A stretch of DNA of 64,000 nucleotides from Marinobacterium rhizophilum DSM 18822 (GTDB lineage: Bacteria; Pseudomonadota; Gammaproteobacteria; Pseudomonadales; Balneatricaceae): NCBI RefSeq assembly GCF_000378045.1, contig NZ_KB899089.1:337959-401958 (forward strand), read 5' to 3'. A model generated the notes under the pieces. The model did not search any database. It saw nothing but the letters and a program-made list of their open reading frames with translations, and was not told the origin of the DNA. The position numbers and the translations under genes were made by a program. Below, piece after piece: positions 38,620 through 48,552 of the stretch (position 1 is the stretch's first letter; each line of letters begins with the position of its first letter).

Positions 38620-39315
38620 TTACGCCACTTGGGAAGAGAACCGGTAACCGGTGCCGCGAACGGTTTGTACCAGGTAGTCGTGGCGTTCTCCCAGGGCTTT
38701 TCTCAGGCGCCGGATATGCACGTCTACGGTGCGCTCCTCTACATAGACGTTACCGCCCCAGACCATATCCAGCAGCTGGCTGCGGGAATAGGCCCGGTCC
38801 TGGTGCGTCATGAAAAACTGCAACAGGCGGAACTCGGTTGGCCCCAGCTCGATGGGCTTGTCGTCGGAGGTCACGCGGTGTGACACGGGATCCAGCATCA
38901 GGCCGTCCACGCTGACCGGTTCTTCAACGCCCTTGGGCGTCGTGCGGCGCAGTACCGTTTTCAGCCGGGCGACCAGCTCTCGCGGGGAGAAGGGCTTGGT
39001 GATGTAGTCATCCACGCCGGATTCCAGTCCCTTCACCTTGCTGTCTTCTTCGCCCTTGGCGGTCAGCATGATGATGGGAATCTCTGCGGTGAGTGCATCC
39101 TTGCGCAGCCTGCGAGCGAATTCGATACCGGTCATGCCGGGCATCATCCAGTCCAGCAACACCAGATCAGGTGGGCTGTCCACGACCAGTTCGTGGGCAT
39201 CGCGGGCGTTATCAGCTTCCAGGCACTCGTAGCCGGCCATTTCCAGCGCCACCGCGATCATTTCACGGATCGGCGCTTCATCGTCGACAATCAGTACACG
39301 TTTTGCTGCAGACAT
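38620..39315 (-). CDS. phoB: Phosphate-regulon response regulator
   Basis: 231 residues from ATG 39315; a longer start is unlikely. Receiver domain with acidic pocket DD at 11-12, phospho-acceptor Asp55 ([10 protein letters not shown]), the MLTAKGEE lysine, and the OmpR-type winged helix ([35 protein letters not shown]). Activates genes with Pho boxes, including its own operon and pstS in this window. Confidence 0.97.
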   Translation of the reverse strand: MSAAKRVLIVDDEAPIREMIAVALEMAGYECLEADNARDAHELVVDSPPDLVLLDWMMPGMTGIEFARRLRKDALTAEIPIIMLTAKGEEDSKVKGLESGVDDYITKPFSPRELVARLKTVLRRTTPKGVEEPVSVDGLMLDPVSHRVTSDDKPIELGPTEFRLLQFFMTHQDRAYSRSQLLDMVWGGNVYVEERTVDVHIRRLRKALGERHDYLVQTVRGTGYRFSSQVA

Positions 39316-39352
39316 GGGTCCTGCCTCTGTACGTAGCAATTAAGACGATAAC

Positions 39353-39386
39353 ATTACAAACGTAAATTATGACAAAGATGTGACGC
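39353..39386 (-). promoter_or_regulatory. Pho box and -10 element of phoB
   Basis: On the minus strand: GCGTCAC, 4 nt (ATCT), TTGTCAT, i.e. two 7-nt half-sites as in PhoB boxes (39369-39386). Exactly 10 nt further is TGTAAT (39353-39358), a 5-of-6 match to the -10 element. The geometry is that of a PhoB-activated promoter, supporting autoregulation. Confidence 0.8.
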
Positions 39387-39436
39387 GAGCCGTAATCATT
39401 GCTAATCCATTGGTTTTTAGGGCAAAAAAGTACAGA

Positions 39437-40330
39437 TCAGGCGCCCGTAACGAGACTGTAGTCGGCTGCCAGGCCCACAAAGATCACCAGCCCGGCATAG
39501 TGGTTGTTCAGGAAGGCGCGAAAGCAGGCGTCGCGATCGCGTCCTCGGGCCATCCAGGACTGATAGATGAAGAAGCCGGCGGCAGCGGCAAGGCCTGCAT
39601 AGTAATAGGGGCCCAGGCCGAGGTTGTTACCCACCATAACCAAGCACAGCAGTGACAGCCCCTGCAGCAGGCCGATGATCAGCAGGTCCGCATCGCCGAA
39701 CAGAATGGCGGTGGATTTGACGCCGATGCGCAGGTCGTCATCGCGGTCCACCATGGCATAGTAAGTGTCATAGGCCACGGTCCAGAGCAGATTGGCCAGA
39801 AACAGCAGCCACGCATTGGGCACCAGATCGGCTTCAAGCGCGGTAAAGGCCATGGGGATGGCCCAGGAGAACGCGGCACCGAGCACGACCTGGGGCAGGT
39901 GGGTGTAGCGTTTCATGAACGGATAGCAGAAGGCCAGCAGCAGGCCGCCGAAAGACATCTTCACCGTGGTGCTGTTGGTAAACAGCACCAGCACAAATGC
40001 CAGCGACATCAGCACCGCAAACAGGACGAGGGCTTCTCGGCTACTGACCCGGCCCGAGGTAAGCGGGCGGGCAGCGGTACGCTTGACATGACCATCGACC
40101 TTGCGGTCGGCGAAGTCGTTGATGACACATCCGCCGGCGCGGGTCAGCACAACGCCTGCTGTGAAAATCAGCAGGATATCCAGTGGCGGAACCCCGTCTG
40201 CCGCGATCCAGAGTGCCCAGAAGGTCGGCCACAGCAGCAGGTAGATGCCAATGGGCTTGTTCACCCGGGACAGCTGGATATAGGCGTCCAGACGGTCGTG
40301 CAGGCGAGTGGCAGAAGGTTGTAGGTGCAT
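39437..40330 (-). CDS. ubiA: 4-Hydroxybenzoate polyprenyltransferase
   Basis: 297 residues with about eight to nine membrane helices. The two aspartate-rich Mg2+/prenyl-diphosphate motifs are present: NDFADRKVD and, later, [16 protein letters not shown]. Attaches the polyprenyl tail to 4-hydroxybenzoate in ubiquinone synthesis. Coupled to ubiC (6-nt gap), which makes its substrate. Confidence 0.96.
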   Translation of the reverse strand: MHLQPSATRLHDRLDAYIQLSRVNKPIGIYLLLWPTFWALWIAADGVPPLDILLIFTAGVVLTRAGGCVINDFADRKVDGHVKRTAARPLTSGRVSSREALVLFAVLMSLAFVLVLFTNSTTVKMSFGGLLLAFCYPFMKRYTHLPQVVLGAAFSWAIPMAFTALEADLVPNAWLLFLANLLWTVAYDTYYAMVDRDDDLRIGVKSTAILFGDADLLIIGLLQGLSLLCLVMVGNNLGLGPYYYAGLAAAAGFFIYQSWMARGRDRDACFRAFLNNHYAGLVIFVGLAADYSLVTGA

Positions 40331-40336
40331 ACGCGA

Positions 40337-40900
40337 TTATCCGTTGTTGCCCCGGTAAAGGGGGTATTCTACGTGCTCGAGCGCCGGCAAAAAAACCTCA
40401 CACACAAGCAGTGGCTTGTTGGCCAGCCGAAACACCGAGCGGCGCGCCCAGAGCGGCTCTCGGCCTTGCAGGCGCAGTCGGCTGATTTGCAGTGGTTCGC
40501 GCTGCATCGAAGGGTCGCTGAACAGCAGCGAGCCGAGTGAGCGACTTCCAACGCCTTTGAGCTGGCGCTGGGGGCCCGACAGGGTATCGATCGGAAAGAC
40601 CGAACGGGCGTAGACCCAGGGCTGGCCCTGTCCCAGCAGCTGTACCTCGCGGATCAGGGCCTTGCGTCGTGGTGGCAGTCCCAGGGCGCGGGCTTCGGAC
40701 CGGGTCGGGCAGGCATAGCCCAGACGCAGCAGCCGCACACTGAAATGGCCGTGGCTGGCCCGTATCAGGCGCTTGGTCAGACTGCCCCGATCCTGCAGCC
40801 AGTTGCGCCATGGCTGCGGTGCAGCCAGCCGGGAAGGTCGCCTGAACGTGCGCCAGCGGGTCTGAAAATGGTTGCGAGTCAGGGCTTGAGCAGGTGTCAC
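40337..40900 (-). CDS. ubiC: Chorismate lyase
   Basis: 187 residues, soluble. Converts chorismate to 4-hydroxybenzoate plus pyruvate, the first ubiquinone step. The active-site arginine region LLGQGQPWVYARSVFPIDTL and the glutamate near the end (LLVCEVFLPA) fit the UbiC family. Placed directly before ubiA as in E. coli. Confidence 0.92.
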   Translation of the reverse strand: MTPAQALTRNHFQTRWRTFRRPSRLAAPQPWRNWLQDRGSLTKRLIRASHGHFSVRLLRLGYACPTRSEARALGLPPRRKALIREVQLLGQGQPWVYARSVFPIDTLSGPQRQLKGVGSRSLGSLLFSDPSMQREPLQISRLRLQGREPLWARRSVFRLANKPLLVCEVFLPALEHVEYPLYRGNNG

Positions 40901-41006
40901 GGCAGGGATCCGGGCCAGGAAAGGGGCCTATCTTAGCACTCGGGCGACAGGGCTCAAGCCGGGGCGGGAGTACAAGTTTTTGCCCGTGCTGTGATAGCAT
41001 CGCGCG

Positions 41007-41606
41007 ATGAACGAAAAGACGACCGCGATGAACGAAAAAACAACAGGGATTAATACCGAACAGGTGCGCGACCTTACCCGGCGCTGGGTCGAGGTCATGG
41101 TGGTAGGCGAGAATCTGTGTCCCTTTGCCGCCGCCGTACTCAAGCGTGAACAGATTCGTTTCGCGGTCTCACAGGCACACAGCCATGCAGAGGTCGCGCG
41201 CGACTTTTTGCAGGAGCTGGCGCTGATCCAGCAGGCACCGGAAGAGGATATCGCCACGAGTCTGCTGATCGTGCCGGCAGCCCTGGGGGATTTTTACGAC
41301 TACCTGGACGCGCTGGCGCATTGCGAGACACTGATCACCGAGGCGGGCCTGGACGGTGTCTTCCAGCTGGCCAGTTTTCACCCCAACTACCGTTTTGGCG
41401 GTGTGCCGGCCAGTGATATCAGTCACTGGACCAATCGTTCGCCATTCCCGATGTTTCACCTCATACGGGAAGGCCAGATGAGCCGTGTGCTGGCTCACTA
41501 TCCCGATCCCGACTCGATCCCTGAGCGTAATATCGAGCACTTGCGGGCGCTGGGCCGCGAGGGGCTGATACAGCTGTTTCCGCCTTTCGCCGACTACTGC
41601 GATTAA
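41007..41606 (+). CDS. DUF1415 family protein
   Basis: 199 residues. VVGENLCPFAA, FQLASFHPNYRFGGVP and NRSPFPMFHLIRE are DUF1415 motifs; conserved Cys, His and Asn suggest an enzyme, but the function is unknown. Two imperfect 21-nt repeats (41007-41027 and 41028-41048) each begin with ATG and encode MNEKTTA and MNEKTTG, so the true start may be either; neither has a good ribosome site. Divergent from ubiC. Confidence 0.85.
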   Translation: MNEKTTAMNEKTTGINTEQVRDLTRRWVEVMVVGENLCPFAAAVLKREQIRFAVSQAHSHAEVARDFLQELALIQQAPEEDIATSLLIVPAALGDFYDYLDALAHCETLITEAGLDGVFQLASFHPNYRFGGVPASDISHWTNRSPFPMFHLIREGQMSRVLAHYPDPDSIPERNIEHLRALGREGLIQLFPPFADYCD

Positions 41607-41611
41607 TCCGC

Positions 41612-41643
41612 CGGACAAGCAGGCGTTTCTGCCTGGTTGTCCG
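41612..41643. terminator. Two-way hairpin between the DUF1415 gene and phoU
   Basis: CGGACAAGCAGGC pairs with GCCTGGTTGTCCG around GTTTCT, with one central G-G mismatch. Lies between convergent stops; no clear T-run. Confidence 0.5.
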
Positions 41644-41679
41644 TTACGCCAGCGGGTGGCGGGTTAGCAGGCGTGCGGC

Positions 41680-42432
41680 TCAGGCGTCGTCAGCGTCGTC
41701 CTGCGTCTCAGTTTCTTCGCGTACCGTGCGGCGCATTTCCTGCAGGCTTTGATGACGCACGTCTGTGCCGCTGACCAGGTAGACCAGATGCTCGGCCAGG
41801 TTGCAGACGTGATCGCCGATACGCTCGAGCGAGCGCAGCACCCAGATTACGTTCAGCACGCTGCTGATAGAGCGCGGGTCTTCCATCATGTAGGTGGCCA
41901 GCGAACGCATGGCGGAGCGGTATTCCTGATCCACCGCCTTGTCCTGCTTGGCCACCTGGTAGGCCAGGTTGATATCGCTGCGGGCAAAGGCGGTCAGGAC
42001 ATCGCGTATCATGACCCGCACCAGGTTGCCGATATGGCGAATTTCCTGGTAGCCACGGGGCGATTCCCCTCCCTTGACCAGCTCGATGGCCTGACGCGAG
42101 ATGCGCGTCGCTTCGTCGCCCATGCGCTCCAGGTCCACCACGGCGCGGGAGATCGACATGATCATGCGCAGGTCGCTGGCGGCGGGCTGACGGCGGGCGA
42201 TGATGCGCGTGCAGTGCTCATCGATCATCAGTTCCATATCGTTGGTCTGCTTATCGCCGCGCAGTGAGCGTTCGGCCAGATCGCTGTCGCCGTTGAGCAG
42301 GGCTTCGATGCTGTCCTGCACCTGGCGTTCCACCAGACCGCCCATGGTAAGCAGTTCAGTACGGATCTGCTCGAGATCTTTGTTGAACTGCTGGGAAATG
42401 TGCGTGCTGTAGCCGTCTTTTTCATATTCCAC
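41680..42432 (-). CDS. phoU: Phosphate transport regulator PhoU
   Basis: 250 residues, two three-helix PhoU repeats; each has the metal-binding E/DxxxD type motifs (DLERMGDEATRISRQ and LERIGDHVCNLAEH). PhoU links PstSCAB to PhoR and keeps PhoB off when phosphate is plentiful. Last gene of pstSCAB-phoU, 57 nt after pstB. Confidence 0.96.
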   Translation of the reverse strand: MEYEKDGYSTHISQQFNKDLEQIRTELLTMGGLVERQVQDSIEALLNGDSDLAERSLRGDKQTNDMELMIDEHCTRIIARRQPAASDLRMIMSISRAVVDLERMGDEATRISRQAIELVKGGESPRGYQEIRHIGNLVRVMIRDVLTAFARSDINLAYQVAKQDKAVDQEYRSAMRSLATYMMEDPRSISSVLNVIWVLRSLERIGDHVCNLAEHLVYLVSGTDVRHQSLQEMRRTVREETETQDDADDA

Positions 42433-42489
42433 GGTGTTTTTCTCCGTAGCAGTTGTTCGGGTTATCGCAGCAGTACAGGAGCGACTGCA

Positions 42490-43323
42490 TCAGCCGTACC
42501 GGCCGGTGATGTAGTCTTCGGTCTGCTTCTGTACCGGATTTGTAAAGAGGGTGTCGGTGACGCCGAACTCGATCAGGTCGCCCATGTACATGAAGGCGGT
42601 GTAGTCCGATACGCGTGCCGCCTGCTGCATGTTATGGGTGACGATGGCGATGGTGAAATCCTTTTTCAGCGCGTGGATCAGTTCTTCGATCTTCAGGGTC
42701 GAGATCGGGTCCAGTGCCGACGCCGGCTCATCGAGCAGCAGGACTTCGGGCTTCACCGCGATGGTGCGGGCGATAACCAGACGCTGCTGCTGACCGCCGG
42801 ACATGCCCAGGGCACTTTCGTGCAGGCGATCCTTGACCTCGTCCCATAGAGCCGCGGAGCGCAGCGCCCACTCGACGGTATCATCGATCAGGCGCTTCTT
42901 CTTCACGCCCTGAATGCGCAGGCCGTACGCCACGTTTTCGTAGATGGACTTGGGGAAGGGGTTGGGCTTCTGGAACACCATGCCGACACGACGGCGCAGT
43001 TCGGCCACATCGACGCCACGGCCATAGATGTTGCTGTCGTCCAGCAGAATCTCGCCTTGGATATTGCAACCGTCCACCAGGTCGTTCATGCGGTTGAAAC
43101 AGCGCAGCAGCGTTGACTTGCCGCAGCCGGACGGGCCGATAAAGGCCGTGACCCGGTTCCTCGGAATCTGCATGTTGATGCCGTGCAGCGCTTCCTTGTC
43201 GCCGTAACACAGGCGCAGGTCATTCACCTTGAGGGTGATTTCCTCATCGTCCATGTTCAGCACACGGGTATCGCGCTTGAGTGAGGAAATGTCGATCGCA
43301 TGGGTTTTCATATTGCTAGTCAT
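42490..43323 (-). CDS. pstB: Phosphate ABC transporter ATPase
   Basis: 277 residues. Walker [10 protein letters not shown], signature [17 protein letters not shown], Walker [17 protein letters not shown] and switch His in [16 protein letters not shown]-terminal extension of ~25 residues as in Pseudomonas PstB. Drives phosphate import with PstA and PstC. Confidence 0.97.
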   Translation of the reverse strand: MTSNMKTHAIDISSLKRDTRVLNMDDEEITLKVNDLRLCYGDKEALHGINMQIPRNRVTAFIGPSGCGKSTLLRCFNRMNDLVDGCNIQGEILLDDSNIYGRGVDVAELRRRVGMVFQKPNPFPKSIYENVAYGLRIQGVKKKRLIDDTVEWALRSAALWDEVKDRLHESALGMSGGQQQRLVIARTIAVKPEVLLLDEPASALDPISTLKIEELIHALKKDFTIAIVTHNMQQAARVSDYTAFMYMGDLIEFGVTDTLFTNPVQKQTEDYITGRYG

Positions 43324-43361
43324 GTCTCAAACCTTTGTTAAGTCAGCACGTCCGGCCAGCG

Positions 43362-45053
43362 TTACATTTCAAGCGCTTTGTATTTTTCGCGCAGATGGTT
43401 GCGGATCGCAATGGCCGAGAAGTTCAGCAGTGCAATCACCACCACCAGCAGCAGCGCAGTGGCATACACCAGCGGACGTGCCGCTTCCACGTTCGGACTC
43501 TGGAAGCCCACATCATAGATGTGAAAGCCCAGGTGCATGAATTTCTGATCAAGATGCAGGTACGGGTAGTTCATGTCCAGCGGCAAACTGGGTGCCAGCT
43601 TGACCACGCCCACCAGCATCAGTGGTGCCACTTCACCCGCGGCCCGGGCAATCGCCAGAATAACACCGGTCATGATGGCGGGGCTGGCCATGGGCAGTAC
43701 CACCTTCCACAGGGTTTCCGCCTTGGTGGCGCCCAGTGCCAGGGAGCCTTCACGCACGGCGCGGGGAATGCGGCTGAGGCCTTCCTCGGTGGCTACAATT
43801 ACCACCGGCACCGTGAGCAGCGCCAGGGTCAGCGAGGCCCACATCAGGCCGCCGGTGCCAAAGGTCGGCGACGGCTTGGCTTCGGGGAAGAACAGGTCAT
43901 CGATGTTCCCGCCCAGGAAGTAGACGAAAAAGCCCAGCCCGAATACACCGTAAACGATGGAGGGGACGCCGGCCAGGTTGTTGACCGCGATGCGCAGAAC
44001 GCGGGTGGTGAAGCCCTGGCGGGCATACTCGCGCAGGTAAACGGCTGCGATAACCCCGAACGGCGTCACCATGACGGACATCAGCAGCACCATCATGACG
44101 GTACCGTAGATCGCCGGAAAGATGCCGCCCTCGGTGTTGGCCTCTCGAGGGTCATCGGCGATGAATTCCCAGATCTTGGACAGGTAGTGCATGATCTTGT
44201 CGCCGACATGCATGCTGTTGGGCAGAAAAGCGCGCACGACCTTGGACATCTGCACTTCGATACTGCGCCCGTTGGCCACCTCGACCACGAAGCTGTCACG
44301 GTTGAGGGCATTGCTCAGTTCCAGCAGCTGGCCCTGCAACACCTCGTATTCGGCGTTGAGCTCGGTGCGGCGGTCTTCGATCTCGGCATAGGCCAGCGCA
44401 TCGGTGCTGTTTTTCAGTTCCAGCGCACGCTGTTTCAGGCGCAGACGTTCCAGCTCGTAGTTGATGGAGCCGATGACACCTTTCTGGATGTCCTCGATCT
44501 GGGCGTGCAGCTCCTGGGCACGGTTGATGCGACGCTGAAAGTCCTGCCACAGCGCATCATATTCGGGCCCCGGCGCATAGCCGTCATGCTGGGCGACCAG
44601 TTCGCCGTCCTGCTTGATCGCCTGCAGATAGCCATAGAGGTTACCCCATTCGCGCCGTTCGGCGACAAACATCATGGGCGGGTAGCTGCGCTCGGTGACG
44701 CTGTCGTCCAGTGCCCAGACGAAATCGGCGCCGGTAACATCGCGGTTACCGACCTTGAACAGGTCGCGTTTCATGTGCTCGACCCCGGCAGGTACATCGA
44801 CACCGGAATCGCGCAGCTGGGCAGCAGGGACAAATTCTGACTCCACCAGCTCGCCCACCAGCTGGGAGCGCTTGCCGTTCTGGTCGTAGCTGGCGCTGAG
44901 CACGTCGGCGGGCCAGAAGTGACCCAGGCCGCGCACCGCGATCAGCGCCAGCAGACCCAGTACCATGATGATACAGATGGCCACGGCGCCGGCGTTGAGC
45001 CAGACCCAGGGGGAGCCGGAACGGGTCCAGTCGGAAACGGAAATTCTCATCAC
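43362..45053 (-). CDS. pstA: Phosphate ABC permease PstA, long form
   Basis: 563 residues against 296 in E. coli. One N-terminal membrane helix is followed by a ~280-residue insert with a coiled-coil stretch (RAQELHAQIEDIQKG to ALAYAEIEDRRTEL), then the usual permease with PSIVYGVFGLGFFVYF and EEGLSRIPRAVREGSLALGATKAETLW. A similarly extended PstA occurs in P. aeruginosa. The role of the periplasmic extension is not known. Confidence 0.93.
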   Translation of the reverse strand: MMRISVSDWTRSGSPWVWLNAGAVAICIIMVLGLLALIAVRGLGHFWPADVLSASYDQNGKRSQLVGELVESEFVPAAQLRDSGVDVPAGVEHMKRDLFKVGNRDVTGADFVWALDDSVTERSYPPMMFVAERREWGNLYGYLQAIKQDGELVAQHDGYAPGPEYDALWQDFQRRINRAQELHAQIEDIQKGVIGSINYELERLRLKQRALELKNSTDALAYAEIEDRRTELNAEYEVLQGQLLELSNALNRDSFVVEVANGRSIEVQMSKVVRAFLPNSMHVGDKIMHYLSKIWEFIADDPREANTEGGIFPAIYGTVMMVLLMSVMVTPFGVIAAVYLREYARQGFTTRVLRIAVNNLAGVPSIVYGVFGLGFFVYFLGGNIDDLFFPEAKPSPTFGTGGLMWASLTLALLTVPVVIVATEEGLSRIPRAVREGSLALGATKAETLWKVVLPMASPAIMTGVILAIARAAGEVAPLMLVGVVKLAPSLPLDMNYPYLHLDQKFMHLGFHIYDVGFQSPNVEAARPLVYATALLLVVVIALLNFSAIAIRNHLREKYKALEM

Positions 45054-45073
45054 ATTAATCCTCAGTCACCCGA

Positions 45074-47350
45074 TTACAGAGAGCCATATTTCTGGCGCAG
45101 ATGCTGGCGAATACTCTCTGCCAGGGTGTTCACCACGAAGGTGAACATGAACAGTACGAAGGCGGCCAGGAACAGGATACGGAAATGCGTGCTGCCGACT
45201 TCCGACTCCGGCATTTCCACCGCGATATTGGCGGCCAGCGTCCGCATGCCCTCAAAGATGTTCACATCCATGATCGGGGTGTTGCCGGTTGCCATCAGCA
45301 CGATCATGGTTTCACCCACTGCGCGGCCCATGCCAATCATCACTGCCGAGAAAATACCGGGGCTGGCGGTCGGCATGACCACGCGCACCAGTGTCTGCCA
45401 GGGCGTGGCGCCGAGTGCCAGCGAGCCGTAGCTGAGGCTTTTCGGTACCGCGAAGATGGCATCCTCGGTGATCGAGAAGATGGTCGGAATGACGGCGAAG
45501 CCCATGGCGATACCGACCACCAGCGCGTTGCGCTGATCGTAGCTGATCCCCAGGGTCTGGCTGACCCACAGGCGCATGTCGCCGTCGAACAGCATCTGCT
45601 CGATGGGACCGGCCAGGGCAAAGCTGAGCCAGGTCGCCAGTATGACCACCGGAATCAGCAAGGCGGCATCCCAGCCTTCGGGCAGCAGGAAGCGCAGCCG
45701 GTTGGGCAGTTGTGCCCAGCCAAAGGCAAAGGCCAGGATGGAAGCCGGTATGACCAGCAGTATCAGGAACACCGCGGCCAGGTTGAGCTCCATAAAGGGG
45801 GCAAGCCAGAGGCCGGCCAGGAAGCCCAGAATGACGGTTGGCAGGGCTTCCATCAGTTCGATGACGGGCTTCACCTTGCGTCGCAGACCCGGTGCCATGA
45901 AATAGGCGGTGTAGATAGCGCCGCAAATGGCCAATGGCGTGGCCAGCAGCATGGCATAGAAGGCCGCCTTGAGGGTACCGAACGCCAGCGGCATGAGGCT
46001 GTACTTGGGCTCGAAGTCGTTGTTGGCGGCCGATGACTGCCACACGTAGGCCGGTTCCTCATAGCCTTCGTACCACACCTTGTCCCAGAGCGCGCTCCAG
46101 GAAATGTCCGGGTGCTCATTGTGTATGTCCCAGAAGCTCAGCGTGCCCTGTTGTTCCAGCAGCATGGCGTTAGAACGAGGAGCATAGGCCATCTGATCTA
46201 CAGGACCCTCGATCAGCTTTTCGCTCAGTACATTGCGTTGTGCGGTGGTATTGAACAGTTTCAGGGTGCCTTCGTTGTCCAGGGTAGCGAAACCCTTGCG
46301 ACGGTGCTCGGTGGTAAAGCCGGACAGTGCGGTACCGCCGGTGTCGAAACTGCGAATGGGCGTCAGCTGCCAAGAGCCCTGTTCGTCGCGCACCAGGAAC
46401 CACTGGGACACCACGCCCTTGCTGTCTGCCAGCATCAGCGAGTTGCCGCCCAGTAGCAGCTCGAATGCCTTGATATCGCCGGTGGTGGCGTTGATGATCT
46501 GGGTGATGCTGGCATCATCGGGAGCCTGCAGATCGGCCACTGCCAGCTTTCCGCCCTGGGCGGCAATCAGCAACCAGCGACGGTCCGGCATCAGCAACAG
46601 CTTGCTGGCCTTGACGTTCGGTGGGGCCAGGCGGGTTGTTTCAATGCTGGTTTCGACTTCACCGCTGAGAAAGTTTTCGCTCAGCTCGATATCGGTCTGG
46701 GTCAGGCTCTGGGCGTTGCCGCCGATCAGACGCCAGTTGTCACCGTCGCCATTGACGGTGAGCAGTTCCAGCGGACTATCCCCCATGGGGATGGCGTCGG
46801 TACCCAGCGGATAGGCGAGTACCGGCGTCAGTACCCGCACTCCGTCGGGGTAGGATGCCTTGTAATCGTGACGCAGTACCAGGGCCGTGCCATTGCTCAG
46901 TCCCAGCGCGAACAGGCGACGGGCCTCCGAGATCAGCGCGAAGCTGCTGATGGACACGCCCTCGGGCAGGCTCAGCGACTGCTGCTTGACGATATCACCT
47001 GTACGGGTATCAAAAAAGATTGCCTCGGCAGCGTCGGTCAGGCGCAGGCCGATCTCTGCCTGCTCTTCCATGGCCAGGTACAGCGTCTTGCCCTGACCCG
47101 GCAGCGGGTAAGGGCTAACCACCTGGCCGTTCTGCTGCCAGGGCTCAACGGTGGCAGAACGAAACAGTGGCATCACTTCGTATAGCAGATAGAAAAAAAT
47201 CAGCAGAATAGCGACGATGACACTGATGCCGCCGATACCGATGCCCAAGGTCGCAGCCCTATCCTTCAGCGCACGCATCGAGCGTTTGCGCCGGGCGGAG
47301 GGGGTGTTGAAATCGAGCTCGGGTACGCTAACTGTGGCTTCGTTGCTCAT
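45074..47350 (-). CDS. pstC: Phosphate ABC permease PstC, long form
   Basis: 758 residues against 319 in E. coli. An N-terminal membrane helix (~30-55) is followed by a ~390-residue periplasmic domain of repeated beta strands that looks like a propeller (ALGLSNGTALVLRHD, KLLLMPDRRWLLIAAQGGKL, ATLDNEGTLKLFNT, LLEQQGTLSFWDI), then the permease with FGTLKAAFYAMLLATPLAIC and EALPTVILGFLAG. P. aeruginosa PstC is similarly long (677). Both long permeases have their extensions on the same side and may interact (inference). Confidence 0.92.
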   Translation of the reverse strand: MSNEATVSVPELDFNTPSARRKRSMRALKDRAATLGIGIGGISVIVAILLIFFYLLYEVMPLFRSATVEPWQQNGQVVSPYPLPGQGKTLYLAMEEQAEIGLRLTDAAEAIFFDTRTGDIVKQQSLSLPEGVSISSFALISEARRLFALGLSNGTALVLRHDYKASYPDGVRVLTPVLAYPLGTDAIPMGDSPLELLTVNGDGDNWRLIGGNAQSLTQTDIELSENFLSGEVETSIETTRLAPPNVKASKLLLMPDRRWLLIAAQGGKLAVADLQAPDDASITQIINATTGDIKAFELLLGGNSLMLADSKGVVSQWFLVRDEQGSWQLTPIRSFDTGGTALSGFTTEHRRKGFATLDNEGTLKLFNTTAQRNVLSEKLIEGPVDQMAYAPRSNAMLLEQQGTLSFWDIHNEHPDISWSALWDKVWYEGYEEPAYVWQSSAANNDFEPKYSLMPLAFGTLKAAFYAMLLATPLAICGAIYTAYFMAPGLRRKVKPVIELMEALPTVILGFLAGLWLAPFMELNLAAVFLILLVIPASILAFAFGWAQLPNRLRFLLPEGWDAALLIPVVILATWLSFALAGPIEQMLFDGDMRLWVSQTLGISYDQRNALVVGIAMGFAVIPTIFSITEDAIFAVPKSLSYGSLALGATPWQTLVRVVMPTASPGIFSAVMIGMGRAVGETMIVLMATGNTPIMDVNIFEGMRTLAANIAVEMPESEVGSTHFRILFLAAFVLFMFTFVVNTLAESIRQHLRQKYGSL

Positions 47351-47436
47351 GGCACTCGGTCCCCGGAAGTCTTTAATATGCGGCGGCTACAATAATGCAG
47401 TTCTATGACGGTTTTGTTACAGGCCGCACACAATGA

Positions 47437-47470
47437 AGTGCAGGGATGCTGTTGCCAGCATCCCTGCACT
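47437..47470 (-). promoter_or_regulatory. 15-bp hairpin with GNRA loop between pstS and pstC
   Basis: Read on the pst strand, AGTGCAGGGATGCTG pairs perfectly with CAGCATCCCTGCACT around the loop GCAA, a GNRA tetraloop. No T-run follows. It sits in the 182-nt pstS-pstC gap, where it should protect or end part of the pstS message so that the binding protein is made in excess. Confidence 0.75.
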
Positions 47471-47532
47471 GTGTCGCACTCTCATGCCGACCCGGTTAGC
47501 GGCGCTGGGCCATTAACCGGTTGGCTGAAGTG

Positions 47533-48504
47533 TTACAGGCCTAGATCAGCCATCTGCTTTTCAACGACCTTGGCAGGCAGCGGGATGTAGCCGTCTTTCA
47601 CGACCACTTCCTGACCGGCCTTGGACATGACCAGCTTGAGGAATTCACGCTCAAGCGGCTGCAGCTCGACACCTGGCTTCTTGTTGACGTAAACATACAG
47701 TGAGCGGGCCAGCGGGTACTTGCCGGTGATGGCGTTTTCCGGTGAGGCTTCAACGAACGCTTCGCCGGCTTTCTTGGCCAGTGGCAGGGCGCGTACGGAG
47801 GCGGTCTTGTAGCCGATACCGGAGTAGCCCAGGCTGTTCAGAGAGGTGGAGACGGACTGGACAACAGACGCAGAACCCGGCTGTTCGTTAACATTGTTGC
47901 GGAAGTCGCCCTTGCACAGTGCTTTTTCCTTGAAGTAGCCGTAGGTGCCGGAAACCGAGTTGCGACCGAACAGCTGAATGCTCTTGTCGGCCAGAGCGCC
48001 GTCCAGGCCGAGCTGGCTCCAGTTGGCTACGTCTTCGGCAGCGCCGCACTTGCGGGTGGACGAGAATACAGCATCAACCTGATCGATGGTCATGCCAGCG
48101 ATGGGGTTGTCCTTGTGGGCGAACACGGCCAGGGCATCGATGGCCACGGCAACGGGAGTCGGCTTGTAGCCGTACCTCTGTTCGAAAGCTTCCAGTTCCT
48201 TGTCTTTCATCTTGCGGGACATCGGACCGATGTTGGACGTGCCTTCGGTCAGTGCAGGCGGCGCAGTGGAAGAACCAGCGGCCTGAATCTGGATGTTGAC
48301 GTTAGGGTACAGGCGCTTGAACTCTTCCGCCCAGAGGGTCATCAGGTTGGCCAGGGTATCGGAACCGACGCTGGACAGGTTGCCGGAAACGCCAGATGCC
48401 TTTTCGTAGGCCGGCAGGTTCGCGTCCAGCAGGTCGGAGGCGTTGGCGGTCAGGCAGGTTGCCGAGATGGCAACGGCTGAGAGCAGCTTTTTCATCGGTG
48501 TCAT
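47533..48504 (-). CDS. pstS: Phosphate-binding protein PstS
   Basis: 323 residues from ATG 48504 (AGGAG 6 nt before). Signal peptide of ~20 residues, cleaved after ANAS or TANA. Phosphate-site residues are visible in [33 protein letters not shown] and [14 protein letters not shown]. First gene of the pst operon, behind a Pho box. It hands phosphate to the long PstC/PstA pair. Confidence 0.95.
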   Translation of the reverse strand: MTPMKKLLSAVAISATCLTANASDLLDANLPAYEKASGVSGNLSSVGSDTLANLMTLWAEEFKRLYPNVNIQIQAAGSSTAPPALTEGTSNIGPMSRKMKDKELEAFEQRYGYKPTPVAVAIDALAVFAHKDNPIAGMTIDQVDAVFSSTRKCGAAEDVANWSQLGLDGALADKSIQLFGRNSVSGTYGYFKEKALCKGDFRNNVNEQPGSASVVQSVSTSLNSLGYSGIGYKTASVRALPLAKKAGEAFVEASPENAITGKYPLARSLYVYVNKKPGVELQPLEREFLKLVMSKAGQEVVVKDGYIPLPAKVVEKQMADLGL

Positions 48505-48552
48505 GGTTAGCTCCTGAAGAGTGATAAGGTTCATTGCGCTGTGTTGGACGCC

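Noticed and set aside
43335..44840. 501-codon open frame opposite pstA
   Set aside because: Runs antisense to a clear PstA; rich in His, Gln and Arg as expected for a shadow frame.
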